This document shows positions 18,506-26,809 of a DNA stretch of 40,000 nucleotides, piece by piece. The number at the start of each line of letters is the position of its first letter. The stretch's first letter is position 1. Source of the stretch: Prorocentrum cordatum (lineage: Eukaryota; Sar; Dinophyceae; Prorocentrales; Prorocentraceae); NCBI GenBank assembly GCA_963575745.1, contig CAUYUJ010020577.1, forward strand, positions 7,501 to 47,500. Direction: 5' to 3'. The notes under the pieces were generated by a model that worked only from the letters and a program-made list of their open reading frames with translations, was not told the origin of the DNA and searched no databases. The position numbers were made by a program, and so were the translations under genes.

Positions 18506-19834
18506 GTGGCAGCGGCATCGACCCCGCAGCCCCAGGCGCCAGTTTTGTCGGCGGCCGAGGCCACCCCAGCGGTCAGTCGCATTTTCTTCAGCAACGTCAC
18601 GACCATGGGCGATTCAGCATGGTCTTTCTTAGATTCCATCACTGCCACGCACGAGTACATTGGGGTTGCAGAGACTCATATTCCTGAGTCACAGCTGCGC
18701 AAGTGGGATGCTCGTGCCCGTGGTGCTGGTCTTCGTCTCCTGGCGAACGCGGCTCGACCCAGCGGACGCCATCAGTCTCTTAGTACTATTGACAAAGCCA
18801 ACGAAGGTGGAGAGTGGCTTCTCTCAAGGGGGCACCTTCATGTGGAAACGCTACGCGAGGCCAGTTCCACTACGGCCTTGCGGGCTCCTGGGTTCTCGGC
18901 GCTCGACGGGTTCGTAGCTACCGTCATCCACTGCAACGGCTTTTCGTTCATCCTGTGCATCTGCTACGGCTTCACGGGGGTCGGCCTGACAGGCCGCAAC
19001 TTGGCTCGTTTCTATCGTCTTGGCGCCTTGCTCAGCAGCCTTCGGCTGCCGTGGATTTGCCTGGGCGACTGGAATGTTGAGCCGCCCGCCGTCATCGCGT
19101 CTGGTTTCCTGGACCAGGTGTTCGGCCACATCATCACTCCTGAGGGGGTCTCCTACACCTGCGACGCCAGCAAGCAGGGGAGCATGCTGGACTATGCAAT
19201 CGTCAGCGAGGCCGCCATCCCGTACATCATTTCTCTCCAGCCACGGCTGGACATTCCATGGCGGCCGCGCATCGGCCTTTCCATGACTTTCCGCAGCCAA
19301 GGGCACCAGCTCTTGACGCGCGGGCTCGTCTGCCCCAGCCGCCTGCCCCAGGTTGCTCGCCCGTGCACGCTGCCCTCTCTTGGTTCCAAATCGTCTATTG
19401 CCAAGCGTGACAAGCAAGCCAAAGCGGTGCTTGCCCGAGCCACCAGATGTGAAAAGATTCAGGTGCTGTTCGGAGATCATGTCGGGGGCCAGGCGAGCTC
19501 CCAAGATCAATCTTGCAGCCAATCCATGTCAGTTTCTGTTGATTTTTGTGACGAGCCTCCCGAGGCCGACCAATGGCCAGATGAGGAGGACCCGTGGGCT
19601 TCTGAAGACGCGTTCTGTCAGGTCCAGAGCAAAAGCGAGCCGTCGGCCGTCAGCATAGTCACCTCTCGTGACACGTCTGAGCCAGCTTGCAGTAATAGTG
19701 TCTTTCAGGGTCCACCCCCCCCAGCCAAAGGTTGCGTCTCGATTTTGCCCCCCCCTTTAAGGAAGTCCCTGCGTCAAAGGTTGAGCCATCGTTTCACATC
19801 CCAGCTGAGGTTTGGGCATGGTGCCGAGAGCTAA
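18506..19834 (+). pseudogene. LINE 1 AP-type endonuclease (EEP) frame
   Basis: About 440 codons. EEP landmarks are visible: N30 (FFSNVTT), E56 (VAETH), D188 and N190 (GDWN), D229 (MLDYAIVS). The last motif, normally a His before a hydrophobic pair, reads WRPRIGLSM around 252-259 with no His, so nicking activity may be lost. The upstream edge is a GTG; the first ATG (18605) lies after the N motif, so translation must come from readthrough of the ORF1 TGA in the same frame or from another mechanism. After about residue 260 comes an acidic, low-complexity linker. Its last 136 bp overlap the RT frame in a different phase. In LINEs this domain nicks target DNA to prime reverse transcription. Confidence 0.75.
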
Positions 19835-22800
19835 ACAAGGGCACGTCCCCGTGGGACCCTCACCCCCCCTCCTCCTCCTCCGTAGTGTTTTGCCTCAACT
19901 CTCAGCACAGGGAGTTTGCGAGCTTGTGGTGCGGCCAGTGGGTTTCCACTCTTGAGCAGGCCATTCTCTCGCACCATCAGTTGCCCGCCGTGGTCGGCAC
20001 GTGCAGGGCTGCGGGCTGCAGTTTCGTGATCGAGCCCGTCAGCCACAGTGGTCGGCAGCGCGAGGTCCCACTCAGGGATCAAGTGACAGCTTGGTGGAAG
20101 AGAGTCTCATCCATATTACTTCAGACTGTACGACATCTCGGTCGTGACAACGGAGTGAAGCAGCTGGTCCAGTTACATCGTGCCTGCCAGCATCTTACGA
20201 GCGACCTACCTGAAGGTGTAGCCAGTTTGCTCAGGGCCGACGAGCCCAAGTTTGACGAGTGGATTGGTCTCTTGCTGAACGTCGGTGGCTGCGCGGCCCG
20301 CGTGCTGGAGGCCTTTCAGGGACTTGCAGGGCGCATCGAGCAGAGGGCCCACCGTCGCGCCATCAGGGAGTCCCTCAGCGACTTCAAGGCGTGGCTCACC
20401 GACCCCAAGGCCAGCGGCGCGGTGTACCGCTCGCTGCGCGAGGGCGCCCTCCCCCGCCAAGAGATCGTCGTTGGCAGCTCGACCCTAGTGCACCCTAAAG
20501 ACATCCTCGACGCCAAGGCGCGCCAGTGGAAGGCCATCTGGAACGCTCATCCTCACGACCCTCAGGCCCTGGAGACGGTCGTCGACGAGGTGCGAGTGGC
20601 GGCGCGCGACGAGCCCCTCCCACCCATCACAGGTGCTGAGGTGCACGCCGCCGCTCGGCGCATGAAGTGCAGGACGGGGATGGGCTGCGACCGCCTATCC
20701 CCCGCGGACATCGAGCGTGTCCCAGCTGCTGGCCTGGGCGAGTTGGCGGCCCTCTTCAACTACCTGGAGGCGGCGCTGGTCTGGCCACAGCAGACGCAGT
20801 TGATCATCGGGAAGCTTCTCCCGAAGAAGACCGAAGGGGACAGAATCATTGGTTTGACATCCCTCATGGGGAGGCTCTGGTCTCTCGTCCGCGAGGTGCA
20901 CGCACGGGAATGGGCCAGCGTCGCCGAGGAGGGCTGGGACGCAGCCGTCCTGGGCAACGCCTCTCTCCAGGAGGCTTTCTTCCGCGCGCTGGGGGGCGAG
21001 GTGGCCGCTGCCATGAAGCTCGCCTCGGCCCACGGCATGCTGGACGTGAAGGGCTTCTACGACGCCATCCAGTGGGACCTACTCCTAGGCGCGGCATTGC
21101 GTTTAGGATATCCCCCCGCGGTGCTCTTTCTCGAGGTCGCCCAGTGCATGGCACCACGCACGCTGGAACAATTTGGCGCCGTGTGCGATCCCTTCACCGT
21201 CGAGCACTCCATCATTCAGGGCCTCCGAGGAGGCACTCGATTTGCTAAATGTATGGTTCACTTTGTGCTCGCGAAGATTTCCACAGTCCATGTCTCTTTT
21301 AGTCACAGGATTTGGGTGGACGACCTATCCCAGCGCATGATTGGACCCAGCAGCCACCTCCGCACCAAGGTTACGGCATGCTTGGCAGACACGTGCGACG
21401 AGATGGCTAAGTGGAAGCTGGACGTCTCGCCCAAGTCAGTCATCGTGTGCTCGGTCCACGGCGATGCGGTTGAGATCTCCCGCCGCTTGCGCGCTCGTGG
21501 GTTCTTGGTGCGTGCAGTTCGTCAGGCTCCTTTCCTTGGCATTGATCAGGGTGGCGGCACACGCCACGCTAGACAGAGCCGTCGCAAGAGAGTTGCCAAG
21601 CATGCGAAGCTTCACTCCAAGATCCGCCGCTACGCCAGAGCTGCCAGGACCTTCATCGTCACGAGCAGGCTTGAGCGCACCAGCGCCGCTGCCGCTGGCA
21701 ACTACGGTCACCAGATCTTCGGCACGTTCGGCACCCACATGGAGTATTTCAGAAGGAGTTTGGCCGCCGTCTTGAGCGGCGGAGGTCGTGGCTTATGCAA
21801 GACCACCCTCATGGCCATCAAGGAGCCGCTGCAGGACCCAGGCATCGAGCTTCCCCACGAGTGCTTGGAATACTGGCTGAAGCAGTGGTTCACCACCCCA
21901 CGCATTCGAGGCGGCGTTCATCGTGTCTGGCAGTCGGTGGTCAGTCGCCTCCGTTCGGTTCCTGCAGGCCGGCGCTCCAGGCACGTTCGGGGTCCCATGT
22001 CTGCGGTGATACTGTACCTGCTGGAGCGGCAATGGGACCCCAAGACGCCCGCCTTGTGGGTCATGGCCGACGGCACTGAATGGCGTTTCCCTGAGGAGTG
22101 CTACTCGGATATCATGGCGCTCAATGGGTTCAAGCAGTTTTTCGTGGACTTCGACCGCGCCTCCGAGGCTCTCCTCTGGCAGCAGGCGGAGCGGCACTTC
22201 GGCGGGAGCGGCCTCGGCGGCGGCGCGGAGCTCACCTCCATGCGGCAGCTGCTCCGCCAGCTGGAGCAGGCGCCGAGCGGGCGCCGCTTGGCGGAGCTCT
22301 TGGTCTCCGTCGCCGCGGGCGGCAGCTGGCCAAGGCAGCGGCGGGCCGAGGCGGCGCGTCGGGTCACGGTTGACCCGACTTGCGCTCGCTGCAAGCGCGC
22401 GCCAGAGACCCTCTTCCACCGCATCTGGGGCTGCGAGGCCAACTGCGGGGAGGAGGCCTACACACAGTCGGATTTCCTCTACCCACGGGCGCGCGCCCAG
22501 CATGAGGCCGAGGAGGCGCTGTGGCTGCGCGGGCTGCTACCAGCTGGGCGCATGCAGGTGCCGCCGCCGCCGACGGACGAGAGCTGGTGGGGCTCCCACG
22601 ATGACGTGCTGTCGGAGGGGTTCGGCCCAGGTTCAGCCGCTCGCCCCATTCTCCTGTTCGGGGACGCCAGCGGGGGAGCCGACTCCTCCAGCCCGCTGTT
22701 CAGGCGCGTTGGCGTCGGCTTGGCTCAGTTCGAAGACGAGTCCTCGATGGTCCTCTCGAGCACGCTGTCAGGGATCCTGCCAGGGCCCGAACAGACGGTT

Positions 22801-23796
22801 CCTCGTGGCGAGTTGTTCACTTTCTTTTGTGCCCTTCGGTGGGCATCTGACTTCCTCATCTACGTTACCGACAACAAAGCTGTTTTTGATGGCTGGCGCG
22901 CGGCCCGTGACCGCCAGCCTCAGGGTGAGAACAGTGATTTGTGGGCTCAGATCGGCGAGATCATGAAGACTCGCGAGCGGGGCCACGTCGTAGTCCTTTT
23001 CACCCACAGTCATATGCAAGCCACAGATATTGTTGCTGGCAAAGCCGAACGATGGCTCGTGCATGGCAACGTGTTCGCGGACGTCCTGGCTTGTTATGGC
23101 GCTGACCGCGCCCGTTTGCCCGCCAGCGTCCGCACCCCGATCCTGGTTCTTGAGCAAGAAGTTTTCTGGATCAGAATGCGAATTCTCCGATCATCGCTTG
23201 GCGCGATGGCCGCCGAGGAAAAGCTTCTGAGTGATGGTTTCCAGGTAGGTAGATTTAGGCGGCGGGGGGGCACGGGCCCCAGTGGCCCCGCGGTCGGCGA
23301 GAGCACTGGTGGAGGATCCGCCCTCTCCCCCGACCCTGTGGCCCCCGCCCCCACGCCCCCGCCGCCACCGTCTGCTGACACTGTGTCGTTTTTCGAGTCT
23401 AGCCACGCCTTGGATGATACAGGCCGCAGGTGCCGTCGGTGCCGTGGGTCCGCGTCAATCTCGCTTGTTAGATCTTGGAGAGGTTCCCAGTGTTTCCGCT
23501 TAGTGTCTATTGATGGCTCCCTTAGAGGACTCCCAGCTGGGGCGAGGTTGCACATTGCTGGGGGGTGGACCCACCCCTCCCACATGCTGCGCCTCCACCA
23601 GGACCTAGGGGTCTGGTTCTGCGCCACCTGTGGGATGTACGGGGACCAACAACTGTTAGGCCTGGGTAAGTTGTGCCCCAATGTGGTGACCGATACCCGT
23701 GCCGTATACCTTTCCCGAATCGAGCGGGGGTTATTCCCCAAGGCCTACAGTAAGGCCGAGCTCGAGAGGAAGACTGGGGCCCATAAGGGGCCTTAG
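19699..23796 (+). CDS. LINE 1 reverse transcriptase / RNase H / zinc-finger frame
   Basis: Open from 19699 after an in-frame TAG; the region before the RT has no ATG, so it is probably reached by a shift from the endonuclease frame. Numbering residues from TTG 19732 (1354 aa), the RT fingers start near 310 (MKCRTGMGCDRLSP). Motif A is LDVKGFYDAI with D438, motif B IIQGLRGG at 494-501, motif C WVDD with D530 and D531. RNase H spans about 972-1120: D978 (FGDASGG), E1027 (RGELF), D1047 (VTDNK), D1117 (NVFAD). A C-terminal finger follows: C1234, C1237, C1297, C1300 and a downstream Cys (GKLCP). All catalytic acids of both enzymes are present and the frame has no internal stop. It copies the LINE RNA at the nicked target and removes RNA from the hybrid. 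Ends at TAG 23794-23796. Confidence 0.88.
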   Translation, partial: CLSGSTPPSQRLRLDFAPPFKEVPASKVEPSFHIPAEVWAWCRELNKGTSPWDPHPPSSSSVVFCLNSQHREFASLWCGQWVSTLEQAILSHHQLPAVVGTCRAAGCSFVIEPVSHSGRQREVPLRDQVTAWWKRVSSILLQTVRHLGRDNGVKQLVQLHRACQHLTSDLPEGVASLLRADEPKFDEWIGLLLNVGGCAARVLEAFQGLAGRIEQRAHRRAIRESLSDFKAWLTDPKASGAVYRSLREGALPRQEIVVGSSTLVHPKDILDAKARQWKAIWNAHPHDPQALETVVDEVRVAARDEPLPPITGAEVHAAARRMKCRTGMGCDRLSPADIERVPAAGLGELAALFNYLEAALVWPQQTQLIIGKLLPKKTEGDRIIGLTSLMGRLWSLVREVHAREWASVAEEGWDAAVLGNASLQEAFFRALGGEVAAAMKLASAHGMLDVKGFYDAIQWDLLLGAALRLGYPPAVLFLEVAQCMAPRTLEQFGAVCDPFTVEHSIIQGLRGGTRFAKCMVHFVLAKISTVHVSFSHRIWVDDLSQRMIGPSSHLRTKVTACLADTCDEMAKWKLDVSPKSVIVCSVHGDAVEISRRLRARGFLVRAVRQAPFLGIDQGGGTRHARQSRRKRVAKHAKLHSKIRRYARAARTFIVTSRLERTSAAAAGNYGHQIFGTFGTHMEYFRRSLAAVLSGGGRGLCKTTLMAIKEPLQDPGIELPHECLEYWLKQWFTTPRIRGGVHRVWQSVVSRLRSVPAGRRSRHVRGPMSAVILYLLERQWDPKTPALWVMADGTEWRFPEECYSDIMALNGFKQFFVDFDRASEALLWQQAERHFGGSGLGGGAELTSMRQLLRQLEQAPSGRRLAELLVSVAAGGSWPRQRRAEAARRVTVDPTCARCKRAPETLFHRIWGCEANCGEEAYTQSDFLYPRARAQHEAEEALWLRGLLPAGRMQVPPPPTDESWWGSHDDVLSEGFGPGSAARPILLFGDASGGADSSSPLFRRVGVGLAQFEDESSMVLSSTLSGILPGPEQTVPRGELFTFFCALRWASDFLIYVTDNKAVFDGWRAARDRQPQGENSDLWAQIGEIMKTRERGHVVVLFTHSHMQATDIVAGKAERWLVHGNVFADVLACYGADRARLPASVRTPILVLEQEVFWIRMRILRSSLGAMAAEEKLLSDGFQVGRFRRRGGTGPSGPAVGESTGGGSALSPDPVAPAPTPPPPPSADTVSFFESSHALDDTGRRCRRCRGSASISLVRSWRGSQCFRLVSIDGSLRGLPAGARLHIAGGWTHPSHMLRLHQDLGVWFCATCGMYGDQQLLGLGKLCPNVVTDTRAVYLSRIERGLFPKAYSKAELERKTGAHKGP

Positions 23797-23854
23797 TGGC
23801 GGTGGTCTGGCCCCGCACCCTTCTGGACTTCGTCCTGGCACTCCCGACTCCCGA
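23797..23854 (+). other. LINE 1 short 3' untranslated end
   Basis: Only about 60 bp separate the ORF2 stop from the TCC tract; it ends with CACTCCCGACTCCCGACTCC, which grades into the repeat. No poly(A) tail is seen, so the TCC tract itself may be the 3' tail. Confidence 0.55.
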
Positions 23855-23907
23855 CTCCTCCTCCTCCTCCTCCTCCTCCTCCTCCTCCTCCTCCTCCTCC
23901 TCCTCCC
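23855..23907. repeat. (CTC)n tract at the 3' edge of LINE 1
   Basis: About 17 CTC units, matching in motif and phase direction the tract at 17203-17286. Together they bracket the LINE. Confidence 0.95.
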
Positions 23908-24110
23908 CTAGCCACGCCTCGCGGCGCCGCGGTCTGGGCCACTCGGCGGTTGCCGCTCTGGAGCGGGGCGAGCGCCGGCGCAGGCGCGGCGGGGGGAGAG
24001 CGCGGTGCGCGAGGCGGGGCGACCGCTCACCGCCCACCAGCAGCCACGAAGACCCAGCCCGAGGGCCCCGATTTGCCTGCCTCAGGTGGGGCCTGCCCCG
24101 ACTCCAGCCG
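23908..24110. other. GC-rich spacer
   Basis: Includes CTCACCGCCCACCAGCAGCC, then GGCCCCGATTTGCCTGCCTC (24027-24085), which resembles the unit of the tandem repeat at 24587-24880. No gene recognised. Confidence 0.4.
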
Positions 24111-24293
24111 TACTCCAGATCTCGTGGTAAAGGGAGGGGGGTCTCATTTCGGGGGGGGTCTCTTCCAGGCTATCTTGGAGGGCCTTGGGGGTCTGGGGAC
24201 GAGGTTTTTGGAGGGTTCTCCCACGGGGGAGGTCTGAAATGGCTTGTGTTGGAGGGTCCAGACCCCCTCCCTTTTATTACGAAATCTGGAGTA
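24111..24293. mobile_element. MITE with 30-bp terminal inverted repeats, family F, copy 1
   Basis: 183 bp starting TACTCCAGATCTCGTGGTAA and ending TTACGAAATCTGGAGTA; TIRs run inward through AAAGGGAGGGGG(G)TCT. TA flanks both ends, suggesting a TA target duplication. The interior has no ORF but is highly conserved with copy 2 at 38384. The left TIR has drifted (ATCTCGTGG against ATTTCGTAA in copy 2). Confidence 0.85.
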
Positions 24294-24447
24294 TGTGTTC
24301 CCTTCCTGCTATCTGAAGTCCGATTCCAGCAGCTGAGCGGGCTTCAGCTTCTCGGCGCTCTGGCGCCACCGCCGGGCTCTCGTAGGGCCGCCCCCTCTGG
24401 GGCGACACACCGGCGCCTCGCCTCGCCTCGCCTCGGGCCTGTCCTCC

Positions 24448-24566
24448 TACAGGGGGATTTTGGGAGAGAAATAAGAAAAAACCTAAGCACACTCCAAACA
24501 TACAACACAAATACAACACATCGTCCCCATATTTTTTTTGAGTATTCTTGAAATATACCCCCTGTA
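24448..24566. mobile_element. AT-rich MITE-like element with TACAGGGGG ends
   Basis: 119 bp with a perfect 9-bp terminal inverted repeat, TACAGGGGG and CCCCCTGTA, then ATTTT / AAATAT inside. The core is A-rich on the left and T-rich on the right. The TACAG terminus recalls family A at 3372. Single copy in this window. Confidence 0.5.
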
Positions 24567-24586
24567 GAGGGACAGTGGGGGGATCG

Positions 24587-24885
24587 GGGAACATCGAGAA
24601 GGTACATATGGAACCCGTTGGGAAGCTGGGGGATCTCACCGCCCACCAAACCACCCCAACCCAACCCGAAGGCCCCGATCTGTCCTCCGTAGCCAGTGTG
24701 GGGATGGGTCGGGGAACATCGAGAAGACACACATGGAACCCGTTGGGAAACCGGGGGATCTTACCGCCCACCAAAAGCCACCCCGACCCAGCCCATAGGC
24801 CCCGACCTGTCCTCCGCATAGCCAGTGTGTGTGTGGGGGGGGTCGGGGAACAGTGAGAGAAGACACAGACGGAACCCCGTACACC
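24587..24885 (+). repeat. Three-unit tandem repeat, about 125 bp per unit
   Basis: TCGGGGAACATCGAGAAG, ATGGAACCCGTTGGGAA, GGGGGATCTYACCGCCCACC and GGCCCCGAYCTGTCCTCCG recur near 24587, 24713 and (partly) 24841. The open frames follow the repeat and are not called as genes. Confidence 0.8.
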
Positions 24886-24939
24886 CCCCCACACACACAC
24901 CCGATACTCGGGTGGGTTGGGGTGGTTTGGTAGGTGGAG

Positions 24940-25082
24940 GAGGCCTCCTCCTCCTCCTCCTCCTCCGTGGTTCTGCTGGGCCCTCCTCCTCCTCCGTGGT
25001 TCTGCTGGGCCTCCTCCTCCTCCCCTTCCTCTCCTCCCTCCCTGTCTTCCTCCCTCCCTGTCTTCCTCCCTCTTCCTTCTTC
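24940..25082. repeat. Pyrimidine-rich CTCC / CCCTGTCTTCCT tract
   Basis: CTCC units with two GTGGTTCTGCTGGGCC inserts (about 24967, 24999) and a CCCTGTCTTCCTCC repeat. The GGGTTAGGGTCTGGGTTGGG stretch just after (about 25092) is not a regular telomere repeat. Confidence 0.75.
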
Positions 25083-25171
25083 GGGCCTCCGGGGGTTAGG
25101 GTCTGGGTTGGGGTCTGGGTCGGGGTGGAGAACCCCCCCCCCCGGGCCTGCCCGGCCCCTTGGGTTGGGTA

Positions 25172-25321
25172 GGGGGCCACCTGCGAACCCTACCCCTGCC
25201 CCCCACGATTTCTGAGGGGGAGGGTGGGGTTCACTTCGTTCGGGAGCTCCCGAGCGAAGTGAACCCCACCGTCCCCCTCAGAAATCGTGGGGGGCAGGGG
25301 TAGGGTTCGCGGGTGGCCCCC
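25172..25321. repeat. 150-bp near-perfect palindrome without spacer
   Basis: Centred on GAGCTC between 25246 and 25247; the two 75-nt arms differ at only about three positions (for example CACCTGCG against CGCGGGTG, and GAGGGTGG against CCACCGTC). Ends read GGGGCCACC and GGTGGCCCC. It has no loop, so it can extrude as a cruciform or be a full-length foldback element. It lies just upstream of LINE 2. Confidence 0.9.
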
Positions 25322-25384
25322 TATTGGGGTCTCTGGGTCTTCGGGCCGGGTTGGGGTGGTCTGGCAGCTCGCCACGACCCGCAG

Positions 25385-25480
25385 CAGCCCCCCCCCCTCC
25401 CCTCCCCTCCCCTCCCCTCCCCCCCTCCCCTCCCCTCCCCTCCCCTCCCTCCCTCCCTCCTCCCTCCCTCCCTCCCTCCG
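25385..25480. repeat. (CCCCT)n / (CCCT)n tract at the 5' edge of LINE 2
   Basis: About 90 bp of CCCCT, then CCCT units, ending CCTCCGTC directly before the spliced-leader sequence. Confidence 0.93.
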
Positions 25481-25502
25481 TCCGTAGCCATTTTGGCTCA
25501 AG
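25481..25502 (+). other. Perfect dinoflagellate spliced-leader exon sequence
   Basis: 22 nt starting TCCGTAGCCATTTTGG and ending GGCTCAAG, identical to the known DinoSL exon (5' base D = T here). It is followed by TTCGAAAC, not by a GT donor, so this is not an SL RNA gene but a leader fixed in DNA at the 5' end of LINE 2. Established knowledge: dinoflagellate mRNAs receive this leader by trans-splicing. Inference: a trans-spliced LINE RNA was reverse transcribed and inserted. Confidence 0.92.
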
Positions 25503-25602
25503 TTCGAAACCTTGCCGCGAGGCTTCGAGCTTGTCCGCAGCCGTGCGGCAGGCTCGGACGGTTCTGGCGTGTGTGCTGCCCACCGAGCCGCACGGGCGCG
25601 CC

Positions 25603-26802
25603 ATGGGATATCTCGTCTGTCTCGTCTGTCGCGATGCTGGCAAGACTTCGTGGATCCCCGACACCAACCCCCGCCAGAAGTGTAAGTTCTGCAGTACTCC
25701 TTTTCCTGGCCGCTCCAAAGGACAGGTCCCAGGAAAGCATGGTCGCAAAGGCGACAAGGACGGCAAAGGCAGGAGCAAAGGCAGTGGCAGTGAGCGTGTC
25801 TTGTCTCCTCCCCGTGCTCGTTTCCACGATCGTCATGTTGATGACGGTAATGCCACTCCCCCAGCTCGGTCTTTGGATGAACGTCTTCAGGCTCCATTGG
25901 ATGAGGAAGTGCAGGATCGATTCGGGTATGACTCTGGCGACGATGGTCTTGGCAGCGATCGTGGTTTTTGGGCTGATTACGTCGACGACGACGTCGATGG
26001 CGGCTGTGTCGACACCAATGGCAATGAGCTCTCGGTTACGCATCTTGATCAGATTATCAAGGCCCTGTTGGGCCAGCTGGATTCCCTTCGCCTGCTTCCG
26101 CCCACCAGGTATGTTCGTGATCAGGTCTCGGGTTTCCAGGATGAGGTGCAGCATCTCCGTGCACAGAAGTCCGACTTGCTTACCGTTCCCCAGAAGCGTG
26201 CGTTCTATAAGCAGCGCCATCACTGGGCCAGTAAGAAGTTTGACAAGATCTCTAGCCAGATCCCTGAGCTCGATCGTAAGATCCTGGACCTTCAGAGCGA
26301 AAGGGGCGCCCTCTGCTCTCGTCAGGAGCGGGTCGCCCAGGATATGGCTATGTGGCAGTCTAAGTTGCAGGATCTCCCGTCGAGCGAGCCTGTCCCTGAG
26401 GGCTTCACGCCTCCAGATCTATCAGCCGTGGCGGACGTTTTCGCAGCTTCCCAGGCAGTGCAGAGAGACAAGAAGCTTGCTCCGGCGTTGCGGGACCTCC
26501 AGGGTATCGTTATGTCTGGCTATGCTCCTGTTGGTGTTGCCAGTGAACCTCGGTCCCAGTCTGGGGAGCCCAGGATGTCTGTCGACCAGCAAGGTTCCCC
26601 AACACGTGTTGCCAGGGCTCCTCCCCGTTCCTCTTCCTCACTGCCGCCTGCGCCGAAACGTCCTGCTCATGCCCCTGATGCTGCAGTTGATCAGTCGGGG
26701 CAGTCAGGAAGGTTTTCGCCGTCGGCTGCCGCCACCTCTGGCCCCGCCGACGCCCCAGCAGTGGTGGGGGGCTCCAATCCCAAGGGCCCGTCTGACCTTT
26801 AA
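25603..26802 (+). CDS. LINE 2 ORF1 protein, CxxC-CxxC finger plus coiled coil
   Basis: 399 residues from the ATG at 25603, the first after the spliced leader. The open frame extends further upstream but only through the pyrimidine tract. C6-x2-C9 and C27-x2-C30 (CLVCRDAG .. KCKFC) form a probable zinc finger, followed by a basic Lys/Gly stretch (about 38-62), an acidic region (about 95-140), a helical region rich in Gln, Glu and Lys (about 145-260: DQVSGFQDEVQHLRAQKSDL and following), and a Pro/Ser-rich tail. RNA binding and multimerisation are inferred from position and form. It is intact, unlike ORF2. The finger is arranged like that of LINE 1 ORF1 although the sequences are barely similar. 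Confidence 0.75.
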   Translation: MGYLVCLVCRDAGKTSWIPDTNPRQKCKFCSTPFPGRSKGQVPGKHGRKGDKDGKGRSKGSGSERVLSPPRARFHDRHVDDGNATPPARSLDERLQAPLDEEVQDRFGYDSGDDGLGSDRGFWADYVDDDVDGGCVDTNGNELSVTHLDQIIKALLGQLDSLRLLPPTRYVRDQVSGFQDEVQHLRAQKSDLLTVPQKRAFYKQRHHWASKKFDKISSQIPELDRKILDLQSERGALCSRQERVAQDMAMWQSKLQDLPSSEPVPEGFTPPDLSAVADVFAASQAVQRDKKLAPALRDLQGIVMSGYAPVGVASEPRSQSGEPRMSVDQQGSPTRVARAPPRSSSSLPPAPKRPAHAPDAAVDQSGQSGRFSPSAAATSGPADAPAVVGGSNPKGPSDL

Positions 26803-26809
26803 CACATCG

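Larger units (their letters stand above)
17287..23860 (+). mobile_element. LINE 1: non-LTR retrotransposon with EEP endonuclease, RT and RNase H
   Basis: About 6.6 kb. In order it carries ORF1 (17420-18472), an exonuclease/endonuclease/phosphatase frame (18506-19834) and an RT / RNase H / zinc-finger frame (19699-23796), all on the plus strand, followed by a 60-bp 3' end and a TCC tract. No long terminal repeats are present. RT and RNase H catalytic residues are all in place, but ORF2 parts are in two frames and the endonuclease seems to lack its final histidine, so autonomous activity is doubtful. Codons are strongly G/C-ending, unlike LINE 2. The 5' edge carries a spliced-leader-like sequence. 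The nearest named group would be I/Jockey-like LINEs with RNase H, by architecture only. Confidence 0.9.

Noticed and set aside
18851-19522. Reverse-strand frames within the LINEs (also 21793-22503, 23094-23741 and others)
   Set aside because: They overlap well-supported RT, endonuclease or RNase H frames and are open only because of GC-rich codon bias.
25085-25130. Telomere-like GGGTTAGGGTCTGGGTTGGG
   Set aside because: The motif is irregular and short and does not repeat as TTTAGGG.
25481-25560. An SL RNA gene
   Set aside because: The leader exon is not followed by a GT donor or an Sm-site intron; the sequence continues directly into the LINE 5' UTR.
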